The notes below the pieces were generated by a model. That model did no database searches. It was not told the DNA's origin and saw only the letters and a program-made list of their open reading frames with translations. From the NCBI RefSeq assembly GCF_011075055.1, contig NW_025401112.1:363894-427893 (forward strand): 64,000 bases of DNA, given 5' to 3'. Position numbers and translations under genes: made by a program. The first letter of the stretch is position 1, and the number at the start of each line of letters is the position of its first letter. Source of the stretch: Mangifera indica. Taxonomy: Eukaryota > Streptophyta > Magnoliopsida > Sapindales > Anacardiaceae. This document shows positions 11,164 through 22,523 of this stretch, in pieces.

Positions 11164-13275
11164 TCAGCGCCCTTGTGGGCTCCCACTATATCGTCTGCCC
11201 GTGCCAGTCATCCCGCCCTATCTTGCCCTTAGTGAGCATCCTAATTGACCAATCCTATACCGAATTATTTCAAACATGATTAGGTATATTCAATCCTTTG
11301 CAACCTTCACAAAGGCATACATAACTTTTTTATTGTCCTATTTTCTTATTCATTAATCATTTTTGCATATAAAGTAAATTAGATAATGGTTGACATGTTC
11401 TTTCATTTAAGGCAAAAATGCACTTTGGAGAAATTGTTTAATGTTAAATATTGTTTATGCAAACTGGGTTATGTTCCATAAACTATGAGACCGTCATGTT
11501 TGATGTCACTAAACTTATCCCATTTAAGTAACTTTATTTATAACTAGTTAAATGACTGGATAGACTTGATAGTATTCTTGAATTTCATTTAGTCTTCTAA
11601 AGACTATCTTGTTGCTCCTAATGCATCGACCGATTTGTATAAATGGTTTTTATGTGATGTAATTACTTCGAAGTATAAATTTATCTTGAATACAATAATA
11701 TGACCAACATGATCTATTTACTTAATATAAAATGAATGGTTAACGACTCTAAGAATAGGGGGCAATCAAGAAGTTTTAGATAGACACTATCCAAGATACA
11801 AAACACTTTTTATCTAAAATTATGAAAAAATTTTAAAATACAATTGATAGAAACTCTATATTTAGTCCCAATTCAGCTAAAGTACAACCATAAAATTATC
11901 AAAATTTTAGTTGAAAGGTGTTGTCAACAAAATTAGTAAAATTTGACAACCGTACTATTTAACTAATTTGGTCTAAACTGGTTCATCCATTACCACCCTT
12001 TGGGCCAAACTTCTTCTCACTTGTGTTCTTTGGCCAAAACTTATGGAATCCGTTAAAATTTTGACTCTAAATTTAAGATATAATTTTATTAATTTTAAAA
12101 TAAAATGAGTTAATAATAAAATTATATGTATTTATTTTAAATATATAAATTATATATATATTATATTATTATATAATTAAATAATTTTAAATTAAAAATA
12201 AAATAATATATAATTATATAATAATATATTATTTATATACTTAAATTGTTGAATATGTTATAGAAGTCCCATTCAAACATCATAAAGTCTACGTAGTCTT
12301 AATGTCGCAAGGAATGGGCCTATGGGCTACGAATCCAAGCATTATTTTGATTCCTCTGCTAGCTAAGTCATACTCTTCCTCTTGTTGGCATGGCCTTTTA
12401 GCCCAACTTATGAAAATTTTATACTTTTGCAAATGGCGAAATTCAAATTTGCCATCAATCAATCATGGGCAAACCATCAATCATGTTTCCTTTCTATCTA
12501 AATACCTACCAACCATTATATATGGACAGATTTTAATTTGGGTTGAATAATTCTTTTTAGATTAAGTTGTGAGTTACTCTTTTTTATTTACTTGGTTTTG
12601 AATTGATTATATTAAATAGGTGAAAACTATGGATTCAATTTTCAATTTGTTTAATAATGTAAACTCTAATTTATATTTTAATGGAGTTGGGTTGAAATGA
12701 ATTTGTCTTTAATGATGGTCAAATCATCACTACTTCTGTAGTTATATCGCGAATATTTACTTGAGTTGAATAATCTTTTTAAAATTGAGTTGGAAGTAAC
12801 ATTTTTTTATTTAATTGGGTCTGAATTAATCACATTAAATAAGTGAAAACCTTAGATTAAGTGTTCATCTTACTTAATATGGTGAACTCTAATTTAAATC
12901 TTAATGGAGTTACTCTTATCATCTTCAAGCCCAAAATCAAGCAACCTTTCTTACCTCTTAAGCATTCTGAAAAACCCACTTGAAAGTGCTTGTCTTTCCT
13001 TCAGAGTTTCCACATTCTGATTCAACGTTACTTGGCATATCTTGCAATCCTCAAATTCCCACTTCCTCATTCTTCTCATCTTCACTCCAAATCCAACCCT
13101 TTTCCCTCTTCACATTTCTGTTTCTTCAACAAAACCCCCAAGTCAAGTCCCCCTACCTGTCATTCAAGTCAAATTTATCAACCTGCAACATAAAAAATAT
13201 TCAACCGTACCCACTTCCTCCTACTTTTTCTCCACCAAATCCCAACAAACTTAATCAAGTTACAACAAAACAACC
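11164..13275. other. Intergenic, pseudogene to GH81; AT-rich repeat and leader
   Basis: No coding evidence. Bases about 12110-12250 are a nearly pure A/T block with TATATGTATTTATTTTAAATA, the same terminal motif as the small inverted-repeat element at 41463. Bases 12960-13275 are C/T-rich and carry no in-frame ATG into the GH81 gene, consistent with its promoter and 5' leader. Confidence 0.45.
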
Positions 13276-15510
13276 ATGTTGAAAAAGCTGAGAAGGAGAG
13301 TTTCCAGGATACTCACAAAGCCCTTTAAGAAGCCCAAGAAACCCTTTAGACCCTCCTCTTCAATTTCTCCTTCACCGCCTGCCATTGAATCTGAACCCCA
13401 ACCAGAGCTAGATTCAGAACCCGAAACTCCGGCTATGGAGTCTCAACATTACAGAAAGCGACCAACTTCACCGTTCCTGTTCCCTAAGGCAGAATCCTCT
13501 GTGCTCCCTGATCCTTCCCTTTTCTTCTCTCGGAGTCTTCTGTCATCCCCTCTCCCCACAAACTCTTTCTTCCAAAACTTCACGCTTAAAGCTGGCGATC
13601 AGCCCGAATACATCCACCCGTACCTTATTAAATCATCTCAGTCTTCACTTTCTATCTCCTACCCATCTCAGTTCCACAACTCTTCTTTCATATACCAAGT
13701 TTTCAATGCTGATTTGATCATCTCAGGACCGAATAAAACCTGCCTGGATTCGCTACAAAGTCATATAATTTCTTCTTACTGTGATCTCAGTGTCACTCTT
13801 GATATCCCCTCTTCATATTTTCGTTTCTTTCTTGTAAGGGGAAGCCCTTATGTGACCTGCAGTGTGATCAGTAATATTCCTATCATGATATCAACCATTC
13901 ATGCTATTATCTCACTTGATGCCAGTATTTCACTCAACAAGTACACCATTAAACTTAACAACAACCAAACCTGGGTTTTATATTCGTCCTCTCCGATCAA
14001 TTTGAGTCAAAATGGTGTTTCTTCAATCATTTCTGGAGGGTTTACAGGCATTATTCGGATTGCGGTGTTGCCAGATTCTAATATTCAATATCAGTCACTT
14101 CTTGATCGGTTCAGTTCGTGCTATCCGCTTTCAGGTCTTGCTGTTTTCACTAAGCCATTTTGTTTAGAGTATAAATTTGAGAAGAAAGGTTGGGGTGATT
14201 TACTTATGTTAGCGCATCCTTTGCATCTTAAACTTTTATCTAGGGATGATTGCGATGTCACTGTTTTAGAGGATTTTAAGTATAATAGTATAGATGGTGA
14301 TCTTGTTGGTATTGTTGGTGATTCTTGGGTATTGAAACCGGATTCAGTTTCAGTAACTTGGCATTCGATTAATGGAATTGCTGAAGAATCATATGCTGAA
14401 ATAGTGTCAGCTCTTTCTAAGGATGTTGATGCCTTGAATTCAAGTCCTATAACTACGGCATCGTCGTATTTTTATGGGAAATTGATTGCTAGAGCAGCGA
14501 GATTGGCTTTGATTGCTGAAGAGGTGTGTTACCTTGATGTGATACCAGTAATAAGGAAGTTCTTGAAGGATTCAATTGAGCCCTGGTTAGATGGGACTTT
14601 TAGTGCAAATGGTTTTCTATATGATGGAAAATGGGGTGGAATAGTGACAAAACAAGGTTCAGTAGATAGTGGAGCAGATTTTGGATTTGGAGTGTACAAT
14701 GACCACCATTACCACTTGGGATACTTTGTTTATGCAATTGCAGTACTTGCAAAGATTGATCCAGCTTGGGGGAGGAAGTATAGGCCTCAAGCTTATTCAC
14801 TTATGGCTGATTTTATGAACTTGGGTCGAAACGAAAATTCGAATTATCCTCGTTTGAGATGCTTTGACTTGTATAAGTTGCATTCTTGGGCTGGAGGGCT
14901 AACTGAATTTGCGGATGGAAGGAATCAGGAGAGCACGAGTGAGGCTGTGAATGCATACTATTCAGCAGCCTTGATGGGGCTAGCATATGGAGATACCCAC
15001 CTTGTGGCCACTGGATCAGTGCTAGCTTCAATGGAGATTCAGGCAGCACAGACATGGTGGCATGTAAGAGAACAAGATACTCTGTATAGCCAAGATTTCA
15101 CCCGAGAGAATAGAGTTGTAGGTGTTCTTTGGGCTAACAAGAGAGATAGTGGACTTTGGTTTGCTCCTCCTGATTGGAGAGAATGCAGACTTGGCATTCA
15201 GCTGCTCCCACTATTGCCGATCACTGAGGTTTTGTTTTCTGATATCAGATTCGCAAGAGAACTTGTGAAGTGGACATTGCCAGCTTTAGGAAGAGAGGGA
15301 GTTGGAGAAGGATGGAAGGGTTTTGTTTATGCTTTGGAAGGGACCTATGATAAAGAAAATGCGTTGCAGAAGATTAGAAACTTGAACGGTTATGATGATG
15401 GGAACTCACTTACTAATCTCTTATGGTGGATTCACAGTAGGGGTGATGAAGAGGAAGAGGGATGCGGTGGAGTCGGGAAATTCTGCTGGTTTCGTCACTA
15501 CAGTCACTAA
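13276..15510 (+). CDS. GH81 endo-1,3-beta-glucanase
   Basis: A single exon of 744 residues, the usual length for plant glycoside hydrolase family 81, which cleaves internal bonds of beta-1,3-glucan (callose, or oomycete/fungal wall glucan). The N-terminal ~50 residues are Lys/Arg/Pro-rich (MLKKLRRRVSRILTKPFKKP) and lack a signal peptide, as in other plant members. The beta-sandwich domain starts at PTNSFFQNFTLKAGDQPEYIHPYLI. The catalytic part shows FGFGVYNDHHYHLGYF, with D476 (14701), and SWAGGLTEFADGRNQ followed by ESTSEAVN, with Glu552 and Glu556 (14929, 14941). These are the acid/base pattern of the family. The ATG at 13276 gives a basic N terminus that the downstream duplicate also partly retains. 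A broken copy follows at 15829. In plants this family is linked to glucan-elicitor binding and defence; that role here is inferred. Confidence 0.95.
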   Translation: MLKKLRRRVSRILTKPFKKPKKPFRPSSSISPSPPAIESEPQPELDSEPETPAMESQHYRKRPTSPFLFPKAESSVLPDPSLFFSRSLLSSPLPTNSFFQNFTLKAGDQPEYIHPYLIKSSQSSLSISYPSQFHNSSFIYQVFNADLIISGPNKTCLDSLQSHIISSYCDLSVTLDIPSSYFRFFLVRGSPYVTCSVISNIPIMISTIHAIISLDASISLNKYTIKLNNNQTWVLYSSSPINLSQNGVSSIISGGFTGIIRIAVLPDSNIQYQSLLDRFSSCYPLSGLAVFTKPFCLEYKFEKKGWGDLLMLAHPLHLKLLSRDDCDVTVLEDFKYNSIDGDLVGIVGDSWVLKPDSVSVTWHSINGIAEESYAEIVSALSKDVDALNSSPITTASSYFYGKLIARAARLALIAEEVCYLDVIPVIRKFLKDSIEPWLDGTFSANGFLYDGKWGGIVTKQGSVDSGADFGFGVYNDHHYHLGYFVYAIAVLAKIDPAWGRKYRPQAYSLMADFMNLGRNENSNYPRLRCFDLYKLHSWAGGLTEFADGRNQESTSEAVNAYYSAALMGLAYGDTHLVATGSVLASMEIQAAQTWWHVREQDTLYSQDFTRENRVVGVLWANKRDSGLWFAPPDWRECRLGIQLLPLLPITEVLFSDIRFARELVKWTLPALGREGVGEGWKGFVYALEGTYDKENALQKIRNLNGYDDGNSLTNLLWWIHSRGDEEEEGCGGVGKFCWFRHYSH

Positions 15511-15828
15511 CATTGTTTCTGAAACTTTGTTCATGGGGATTTAATCTAGGTGTCATCAGGCTTTGATTAGTGTTTATAATTGATATATGTTGCCTTTGGT
15601 TTACATGCTTGTGCATACATTTTAAAATAAGAGCAATACATGCCCATTGCTAAATTTCTGGTGCTGGTTTTGAGCTTTCAATTTATCGATATATCCCTGA
15701 GATTATCCAGAGCTTTTGCTAGACTTCAATTTTATCTTGATTAGTTTAGAAGTGAAGTGAATCTGTCTTGTTTTTAGGGAAAGCCTCTTAAATTTGAAAG
15801 GGGAAAATAAATGCAAATCGAACTTACA

Positions 15829-17496
15829 GTACGAAGCCCTTTAAAATTCCCAACAAACCCTATAAACCCTCCAGTTCCATTTTCTCCATCAGCAGCGCCT
15901 GAACGTGAAGTTAAACCGGCTATGGAGCCTTGACATTCCGAAAAGCTACGAACTTCACTGTTTCTGTTCCCTAAAACAAACTCAACTGCGCTCCTTGATC
16001 CTCTACGTTTCTTCTGACGGACTCTTCATCACATCTGCTCTCCACAGAAACTCTTTCTTCCAGAACTTCACTCTGAAAGCTGGTGATCAGGACGAATATG
16101 TCCACCCGTATCTCATTAAATTATCTCTCTCTTCACTTTCTGTCTCTTGCCCATCTCGGTTCTACAACTCTTCTTTCGTATACAAAGTTTTCAAAGCTGA
16201 TTTGATCATCTCAGAGTCAAAAAAAGCCAACGGTAATTTGAAAGAAAATCACATAATTTCCTCTTTCTCAGTGTCACTCTTGATATCCTCTCTTCTCATC
16301 TTCGGTTCTTTCTGGTTAGAGGGAGCCCTTTATGGCTTGTTCTGTGACAATTAACCTTCCCATTTTGATATCAGCAGTTCATTTTATTCTCTCACTTGAT
16401 GCCAATAATGCACTCATTAAGTACACCATTAAACTTAAGAATAACCAAACTGGGGTTTTGAATTCGTCTTCCCTGACCAATTTCCCGTGGGCTAGGGGCA
16501 TTATTAGGATTGCAGTGTTGCTGGTTTCTGTTTCTTAACATCAATCAATTCTTGATCAGTTAAGTTTTTGTTATCCGCTGTAAGGTGACTGTGTCTTCAC
16601 CAGGCCATTTTGTTTAGAGTATAAATTTGAAAAGACAGGTTGGTATATTACTTGTGTTAGTGCATTCTTTGCATCTTAAAGTTTTATCCAGGGATTATTG
16701 TGATGTTACTGTTTAGAGGATTTAAGTATAAAAGTATAGACGGTGATCTTCTATGTACTGTTGGTGATTCTTGGATATGGTAACTGAATCCGGTTTCAGT
16801 AATCTGGCATTCAATCAATGGAATCAAAGAAGAATCATAAGCTGATATAGTTTCAGCTCTTTGGAAGGATGTTGATGCCTTGAATTCAAGTACTATAACC
16901 CCAAGATATTCATATTTTTATGGGAAACTGATTGCTAGAGCAGCTAGATGGCTTTGATAGCTAAGAGGTGGGCTTTCTTGATGTGATGCCATGATAAGGA
17001 AGTGTTTGAAAGATACTACTGAGCCCTGGTTAGATGGGACTTTCATGGAAAATGGTTCTGTATGATGGAAATGGGGTAGAATTGTGAAGAAACAAGGCTC
17101 AAAACATTCTGTAGCAGATTTTGGATTTGGAGTGTACAATGATCACCGTTACCGTTTGGGATACTTTGCCACGCAATTGCACTACTTGCGAAGATTGATC
17201 CAGCTTGGGAAGTATAGGTCGACAACTCTCTTAGAGTTCCCTCATATGGGATCTCTAGAGAAGAGGATCAAGTGAGTCTTTGCGAACGGCTTGATGCCAT
17301 TTAAGCGAAGTGCGACAGAAGGAAGGAAAATCGATGGACCAACATGGTGGAATGAAAAAAAGCAAGATACCGTGTATGTGGAGAATTAGGTTTTCTGTCG
17401 GCAAGCAAAAGAGCTAGTGGCCTCTGCTTTGGTCCTCCCGCTTGGGAGAGTGTAGGCTTGGCATTCACCTGCTCCCCCTATTGCCAATCACTGAGG
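15829..17496 (+). pseudogene. Broken tandem duplicate of the GH81 glucanase
   Basis: Colinear with the gene at 13276. AAGCCCTTTAAAATTCCCAA matches codons 15-20, 16050-16200 matches the PTNSFFQNFTLKAGDQ region, 17101-17175 matches FGFGVYNDHHY, and 17440-17496 matches the RLGIHLLPLLPITE segment. The frame is broken by several small indels and stops, and no start codon is aligned. Bases equivalent to about 14795-15045 of the intact gene are missing. In their place is about 115 bp of unrelated DNA (17217-17335), so both catalytic glutamates are gone. The last ~100 codons are also missing. Similarity to the neighbour is still high, so the duplication is fairly recent or was maintained before decay. 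Confidence 0.95.
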
Positions 17497-18592
17497 ATTG
17501 TTGTGACTTTTCTAGTACAGAGCCACATATGACTCCAAAGCTTGAGAATATTATTGATAAGTTACAGTGATTGGTTAGGGGGCGTTGTTTATTTTTTTCA
17601 TTTGCTTAATTCGATAATAATTTTCTCGTCTGTCAGATTATCTTCAGTATTGGAGGCAATCAATCTTTTATCCTGTCTGACAGATAGATTTTAAGACATT
17701 CACTTGAAAAAAAATTCATTTCTCTATTGTTAAATCAAGATGCATCTGTAGCTTCAAATCAAACAGTGTGCTACAGAAGATCAGAACTGACTCCTAGTGC
17801 CACCAAATTCATCAAAGACGCAAGAAAGTGGCTTATTCCTTCACTCGAGAGCCACTTTAATCAATGATAAGGTTGAATTTCCATGCTAATTCATGAGAGA
17901 AAACACCTGGAAAATCAGACAATACTAAGTTTGAATTTCCTAGAGGTGCTACATCAACAAGCACAATTTATACCGGCTCAACATCTCCTATCTAGCCATA
18001 TGAATGAGTCTATGCCCCTGCTAAAGCGTAACAAATATCCTAGTAGAGATTTGTCTCATTTTTCTGACAACCCACCTAATAGTGATATTGTCTACTTTGG
18101 GATTGGATCCTCACAGATTTAGAATGTGTAATTAAGGGTTAAGACATATACACAAATATATGGCATCTCTCTTATAGTTTGTTCATATGAGATTTGCCAA
18201 GGGTACTACACATTATAAACTGTCATATTTGGCCCCCACAACTCTTGCTATTGTTTAAAAAATAACACACATGTAGGGCTTCATGTGTTATTTTGTCTTT
18301 TCATTCGAGCAGGGGGACTTCACCTACCATTAAAGACATTAACATTGTCAAGTTTCAAGAATGGAGTGAGATGCCAGTGGAGAATGAAACCATGATAAGA
18401 TACACCATTTAAGTATGCAAACAAAACCAAACAACTATTACAAATTTGATATAACTATGAAAGTCAGAAAGAAAAGCAAAATCCAAACACAAAAACAACA
18501 TTCAGTAATAAGGTGTTTAGTCCACTCAATGTAAGTAAACCTGTACAAGCAGACATCACGCAATTTCTTTCAACTCGATCTTCAGCACTTCT
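17497..18592. other. Intergenic after the GH81 pseudogene
   Basis: Ordinary AT-rich sequence. A short in-frame run at 17883-18120 has no family signature and no transcript signals, and I see no other feature. Confidence 0.45.
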
Positions 18593-18850
18593 TCATGTTA
18601 AACGTACATAGAGAAAATATTTTAGCCCCTCTAAAATACATAAGACAAACAAGAATGCACATAAAAAATAGTTTATCCTTTTTAAACGTTTATTGATTTC
18701 TTTAATGCTATCTATCATTTCTCTCAACTCATTCATGCACTCCTCCAGCTGGTGAAGAAAATCAGTAGCCTCATTTCTATGTTCTTCAAGGCTTTGCTCG
18801 TAGATTTCACTTCCAGGTATGTTGTCATCCCAAACCTGATACCGGCACAT
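18593..18850 (-). CDS. Small coiled-coil protein with C-terminal membrane segment (unrecognised)
   Basis: 85 residues from the ATG whose complement is at 18848-18850. The longer frame upstream opens only with TTG, so the ATG is preferred. The protein begins MCRYQVWDDNIPGSEIYEQS, continues with a charged heptad-like helix (about residues 18-55, HRNEATDFLHQLEECMNELR) and ends in a hydrophobic stretch (about 58-80, YFLCAFLFVLCILEGLKYFL). This is the layout of a tail-anchored protein. No family is recognised. A GC-richer patch at 20135-20245 on the same strand, containing CGTGCAG|GTACGC, could be its 5' untranslated exon with a long intron between. It could instead be the surviving last exon of a larger gene. 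Confidence 0.45.
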   Translation of the reverse strand: MCRYQVWDDNIPGSEIYEQSLEEHRNEATDFLHQLEECMNELREMIDSIKEINKRLKRINYFLCAFLFVLCILEGLKYFLYVRLT

Positions 18851-20385
18851 TTTGGTTGATTGTGACGTCTTCACAACAACACACAAGAGGGGGACAGGTA
18901 AAGAACTTTACCAAGCAAGCTCACAAAAATGGAAGTTTGTACATCTAAAATAATAAACCAATGCACAAACATATTATATCATGTTTTATACTACAAAACT
19001 TGGAAATTCAATGGAGCAATGGCAATAAAGATTGCATCAAGTAGCTCAACATCAAAGGAAACAGAACTCAGTACATTATCCACTTCCATCAAATAGAGGC
19101 CAACGAGGCAGAAGAAGTTAAGATCAAATAGTTATAATTACATCTGAAGTCCCTTTATATGCCATACTAAAAGAATCCATGATCTCAACCCTGTCTCTGT
19201 ATACATATATAAACAAATTTGTGTAACAATACCCAATTAGACTAATCATCATACTAAAAATCATAGGGGCTCAACTCAAATGTCCCAATGCTAAATTCAG
19301 TGCCAATATTCTAAGCAGCTTTCTAATAACTAGCACTTTCTACAGCTTTTTGGTTCACTCATTAGCCGTATATCATGCATGTAGTGCTACATATAAGTTG
19401 GATGAGTAGATTTATTTATTTTCAAGAAAAAAGAAAGAAAAGTTGAATGCAAAAAACCTACAGCTTCCAGTAGAGCTAAGGGTTCAAAACCGCTTCAACC
19501 AGGATAAAATAAAGTGAAGGTTTCAAACTCAGTGAATTCATCAGCTAAGAGAACTTCTACGTATCCCAAAAGACTATTTTCATACTCTCATCACCGCAAA
19601 GGAATGAGTTTCCACCCAAAATTTAAAGCTGCTTGATCATTTCTAAATTATTTCAAGGCTAGAGAACAATGCACAGAGCTCTATTTTTACATCACCTAGT
19701 AACACTTTTTTTTAAAGAGGTTCAGCACCACATTAAAGTTACTATTGAGCAAAGCAAACTAGGCAATCGATGCATCAACTCTCCAAGGAGGTCTGTAGAC
19801 AAAGAACTTATTTATCTGTACATGAACTGCCATAATTCGCACCATATATACATAGCAATTACTAACCCTGATACTACATTGTACAAGCCCTTGTTTGTTT
19901 CCCGGTACAATGGCAAAACAATCTCTTTTCCAAGAAAAAAAAATGAAAACCCTTTTCAGCAAATTCGTCCAATGTTTAATTAAGTTCGTTAGCTCTTGAG
20001 ACCAGATGATTCAACTGTAAATTATCTCCACTTTATTCTCTACCATTTTCTCTGAAATCAAGCAAGGGCTCACACGAAAAACAACAGAAGAAACAAGCAG
20101 TTCTATTTTATATAAAATAAGCGTAAATTACGGTTCCCTGAGGTGGGATTTTGTTGCGGTGGCGCGTACCTGCACGACAGGAGCGAAATAGCGTGAATTT
20201 GAGGCCTCAAGGTCGACAGAGTCGGAGACAGTGGGTACAGAGTAGTGACTGAAAATTCTATAAATTTGGGGGCTCCAAATTATAAATATAAATAGGAAAA
20301 TATATATAATATTATTTATATAAACACATATAATTATAATAAAATTATATATTTATATTTTTAATATATTATTTAGAAAAGCTAC
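18851..20385. other. Intergenic, or intron and 5' leader of the small minus-strand gene
   Basis: No coding exon is seen. Bases 20135-20245 are less AT-rich than their surroundings and on the minus strand carry a good donor (CAG|GTACGC). This suggests a 5' untranslated exon and promoter pointing left. Bases after 20280 become A/T-rich repeat. Confidence 0.35.
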
Positions 20386-20926
20386 TTGGGTGTTCATAAA
20401 AACTTAAAAAAATTAAACTTATTTTTTAAAAATTATTGAATGAAAAAAAAGAGAATTTGTTAATTGGTATTATCAATTTGATTTAAAGTTAATTATTCTT
20501 TTAATTGATTTTGGTTTGATTCAGGATTTCCTTTGAATAAATATTTTTAAAATTAGATTAGATATCAATTCAATAGAAAGAGTGTCTTGATTCAATTGAT
20601 AGTCAAATCGGTTAATTATTAAAAATAATATTAAAATTTTTTTATATAATTTATAATTAAATATATAATTTAACTTATTTAATATTAAAATAAATTTAAT
20701 TTGATAGTATATATATTCAAATATAATAAATAAAGTTTTGATTCAAGTTTTCATAATAAATTTTAAAAAAAAAAATAATTTTTTATATTGATTGAATAAA
20801 ACCTGATTTTATATATAATTCAATTAGTTTGATTAATAATTGATGATTCAACTAATCGAATCACCTAATTTGATTCAATTTTTAAAACCGTAATTTCATA
20901 CTACAACTACAGTTTTGAACACCCGT
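20386..20926. mobile_element. hAT-like MITE, second copy
   Basis: The left end GGGTGTTCATAAAA (20388) pairs with the right end TTTTGAACACCC (20913-20924). The interior of about 540 bp is rich in TTGATTCAATT/AATTTGATT motifs and has no coding capacity. The ends match the element at 7085-7524 in sequence type. No clear target duplication is visible. Confidence 0.6.
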
Positions 20927-21339
20927 GACGCCAATACTGGAAATCCGGGGTGGTGTGGGTGGGGAACCAAACTGTACGTTCTTGGAATGAAGCTTCTGCC
21001 TTATCCCTTATGGGACAATTTTACTTCAAAAACCAGTCGGCCAATTTTCAGATGAACTTGTCTTGTCTGATCATGTTGGTCTGCTCTCTCGCTCTTTTTT
21101 GGAATCCATTATCAATATCTGAGATTAGAACATGCTTTAGGGACAAAAATGTTACACAGAGAATCTAAATACAGTTTCTTATTACATACAAAAGAACATT
21201 TTGACATTATCATCTCCATCACTAGACATGACCATGGTCATGTTACACCAAATTTAATGTAACCCATCATACCTATGAACCATGTTACGTTAAGACCTGG
21301 TAAAGGACAAGTCGTGCCACTTGTGGCATAGCAAGAAAA

Positions 21340-22250
21340 AAATTAGCTCAACCAACCACAAAGAAAGTTTCCCACAGACCATTCGCCAAAGAAATTTTAG
21401 TGGGTTGGAATTTAATGTAACCTAGATCCACAATTTTATTTGGCGTATTGTATAATTATCATTAAATTTAAAATTAATAAAATTCATTAAATTTAAAAGT
21501 ATAATTATCATTTAACCAAAATAATTTTTATATATATATATATATATAATTTCATTTCTTCACTTTAGTTTTAAAAATTCATAATTTTCTTTTAACCTAA
21601 GTTTTTAAAAGTTAACATTTTTTCTCATAGGGTTTATTTTTCTTTGGCCACTAGTTTTCCCACCACCGAAATTTGTCTTCGGTTGCCTTTTTCAACTGAG
21701 TCTCTCTCTCTCGGTGCTAAGCGACGTTTTATCTCCCGAAAAATCAACCAATAGAGACAAAAGACAAAATAGAAGATGAAGCTTCATCTTCTCATTAACG
21801 ACATCTAGTTCTTGAACGATTGGGTGATGGAGTCTTGGTTTGGAATGATTGAAGCTTCTAGAATGATAAAAATGACAATTGAAGCTTCTGGTAACATAGC
21901 TTTCAAATACGAATGTCATCAATGAAGAACTCGAGAGAAGAGATAACAAGTCGTGACATTGTAAGCTTGGTCTTAAGCAAATGAGGAGGCTAAAGACAAA
22001 GATAGAGGACAACTTTTCGACGATCTGTAAACTAACTTGGTCAATTGGGGGTGAAATTATAGTTTTTAAAAGTCTTAGAAGGCAATTTAAATTAAAAAAA
22101 ATGTGAAAATCCTAAAATCATGAAATAATATATTTACCTTTAATTATAATAAAAAATTATAATATAAATTAGATAATAAATAAATACTTAAGCTTTTAAA
22201 ACTGCCTTCCAAGACTTTTAAACATTGGCATGGGAATAAGTCTTTTGGCT
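21340..22250. mobile_element. Degraded foldback MITE, Mutator-like family (copy B)
   Basis: The right end GGGAATAAGTCTTTTGGCT (22232-22250) matches the family terminus GGCCAAAGGACTTATTCCC in inverse. The interior (21620-21700, AGGGTTTATTTTTC and CCACCACCGAAATTTG) matches copy A. The left end is uncertain; ACCACAAAGAAAGTTTCCCA near 21354 is a possible eroded terminus. Confidence 0.45.
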
Positions 22251-22356
22251 GAAATTTACTATTCAGCGCTGACTAAATCGGAATATGAACCCCATACGCG
22301 GTGTTGATATTATAAAACAAAAATAATTACAATTGACTTGTTAATACAATAAGATA

Positions 22357-22386
22357 TTGCCATTGCCATTGCCATTGCCAATGCCA
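22357..22386. repeat. Hexanucleotide microsatellite (ATTGCC)n
   Basis: Four exact ATTGCC units followed by a variant CAATGCC. Confidence 0.85.
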
Positions 22387-22523
22387 ACTATTACAAATTT
22401 ATGCTTGGAATGCGCCTGTATTTGCACTCCCATGTTTTTGCATTTACCTTGGACTCATCATTTTATATGGTTACACGTTACTAAATCCAAATCGAGAGCA
22501 ATGTCATAGACACTCAATCTCTT

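Noticed and set aside
10905..11186. Minus-strand 93-codon frame beginning MGAHKGAEQQPL
   Set aside because: It is the wrong frame of the decayed coiled-coil gene. The adjacent frame (LTPEQQNYVQQLDRKAAFLK) is the conserved one.
12980..13282. Overlapping Ser/Pro-rich frames just before the GH81 gene, possible uORFs or an N-terminal extension
   Set aside because: The longest opens only with TTG and is out of frame with GH81; the region is a C/T-rich leader, and GH81 is complete without it.
21692..22012. 106-codon Ser/Leu-rich minus-strand frame
   Set aside because: It lies inside the degraded Mutator-like MITE; its composition follows a GAGAGA/TCTCTC stretch, not a gene.
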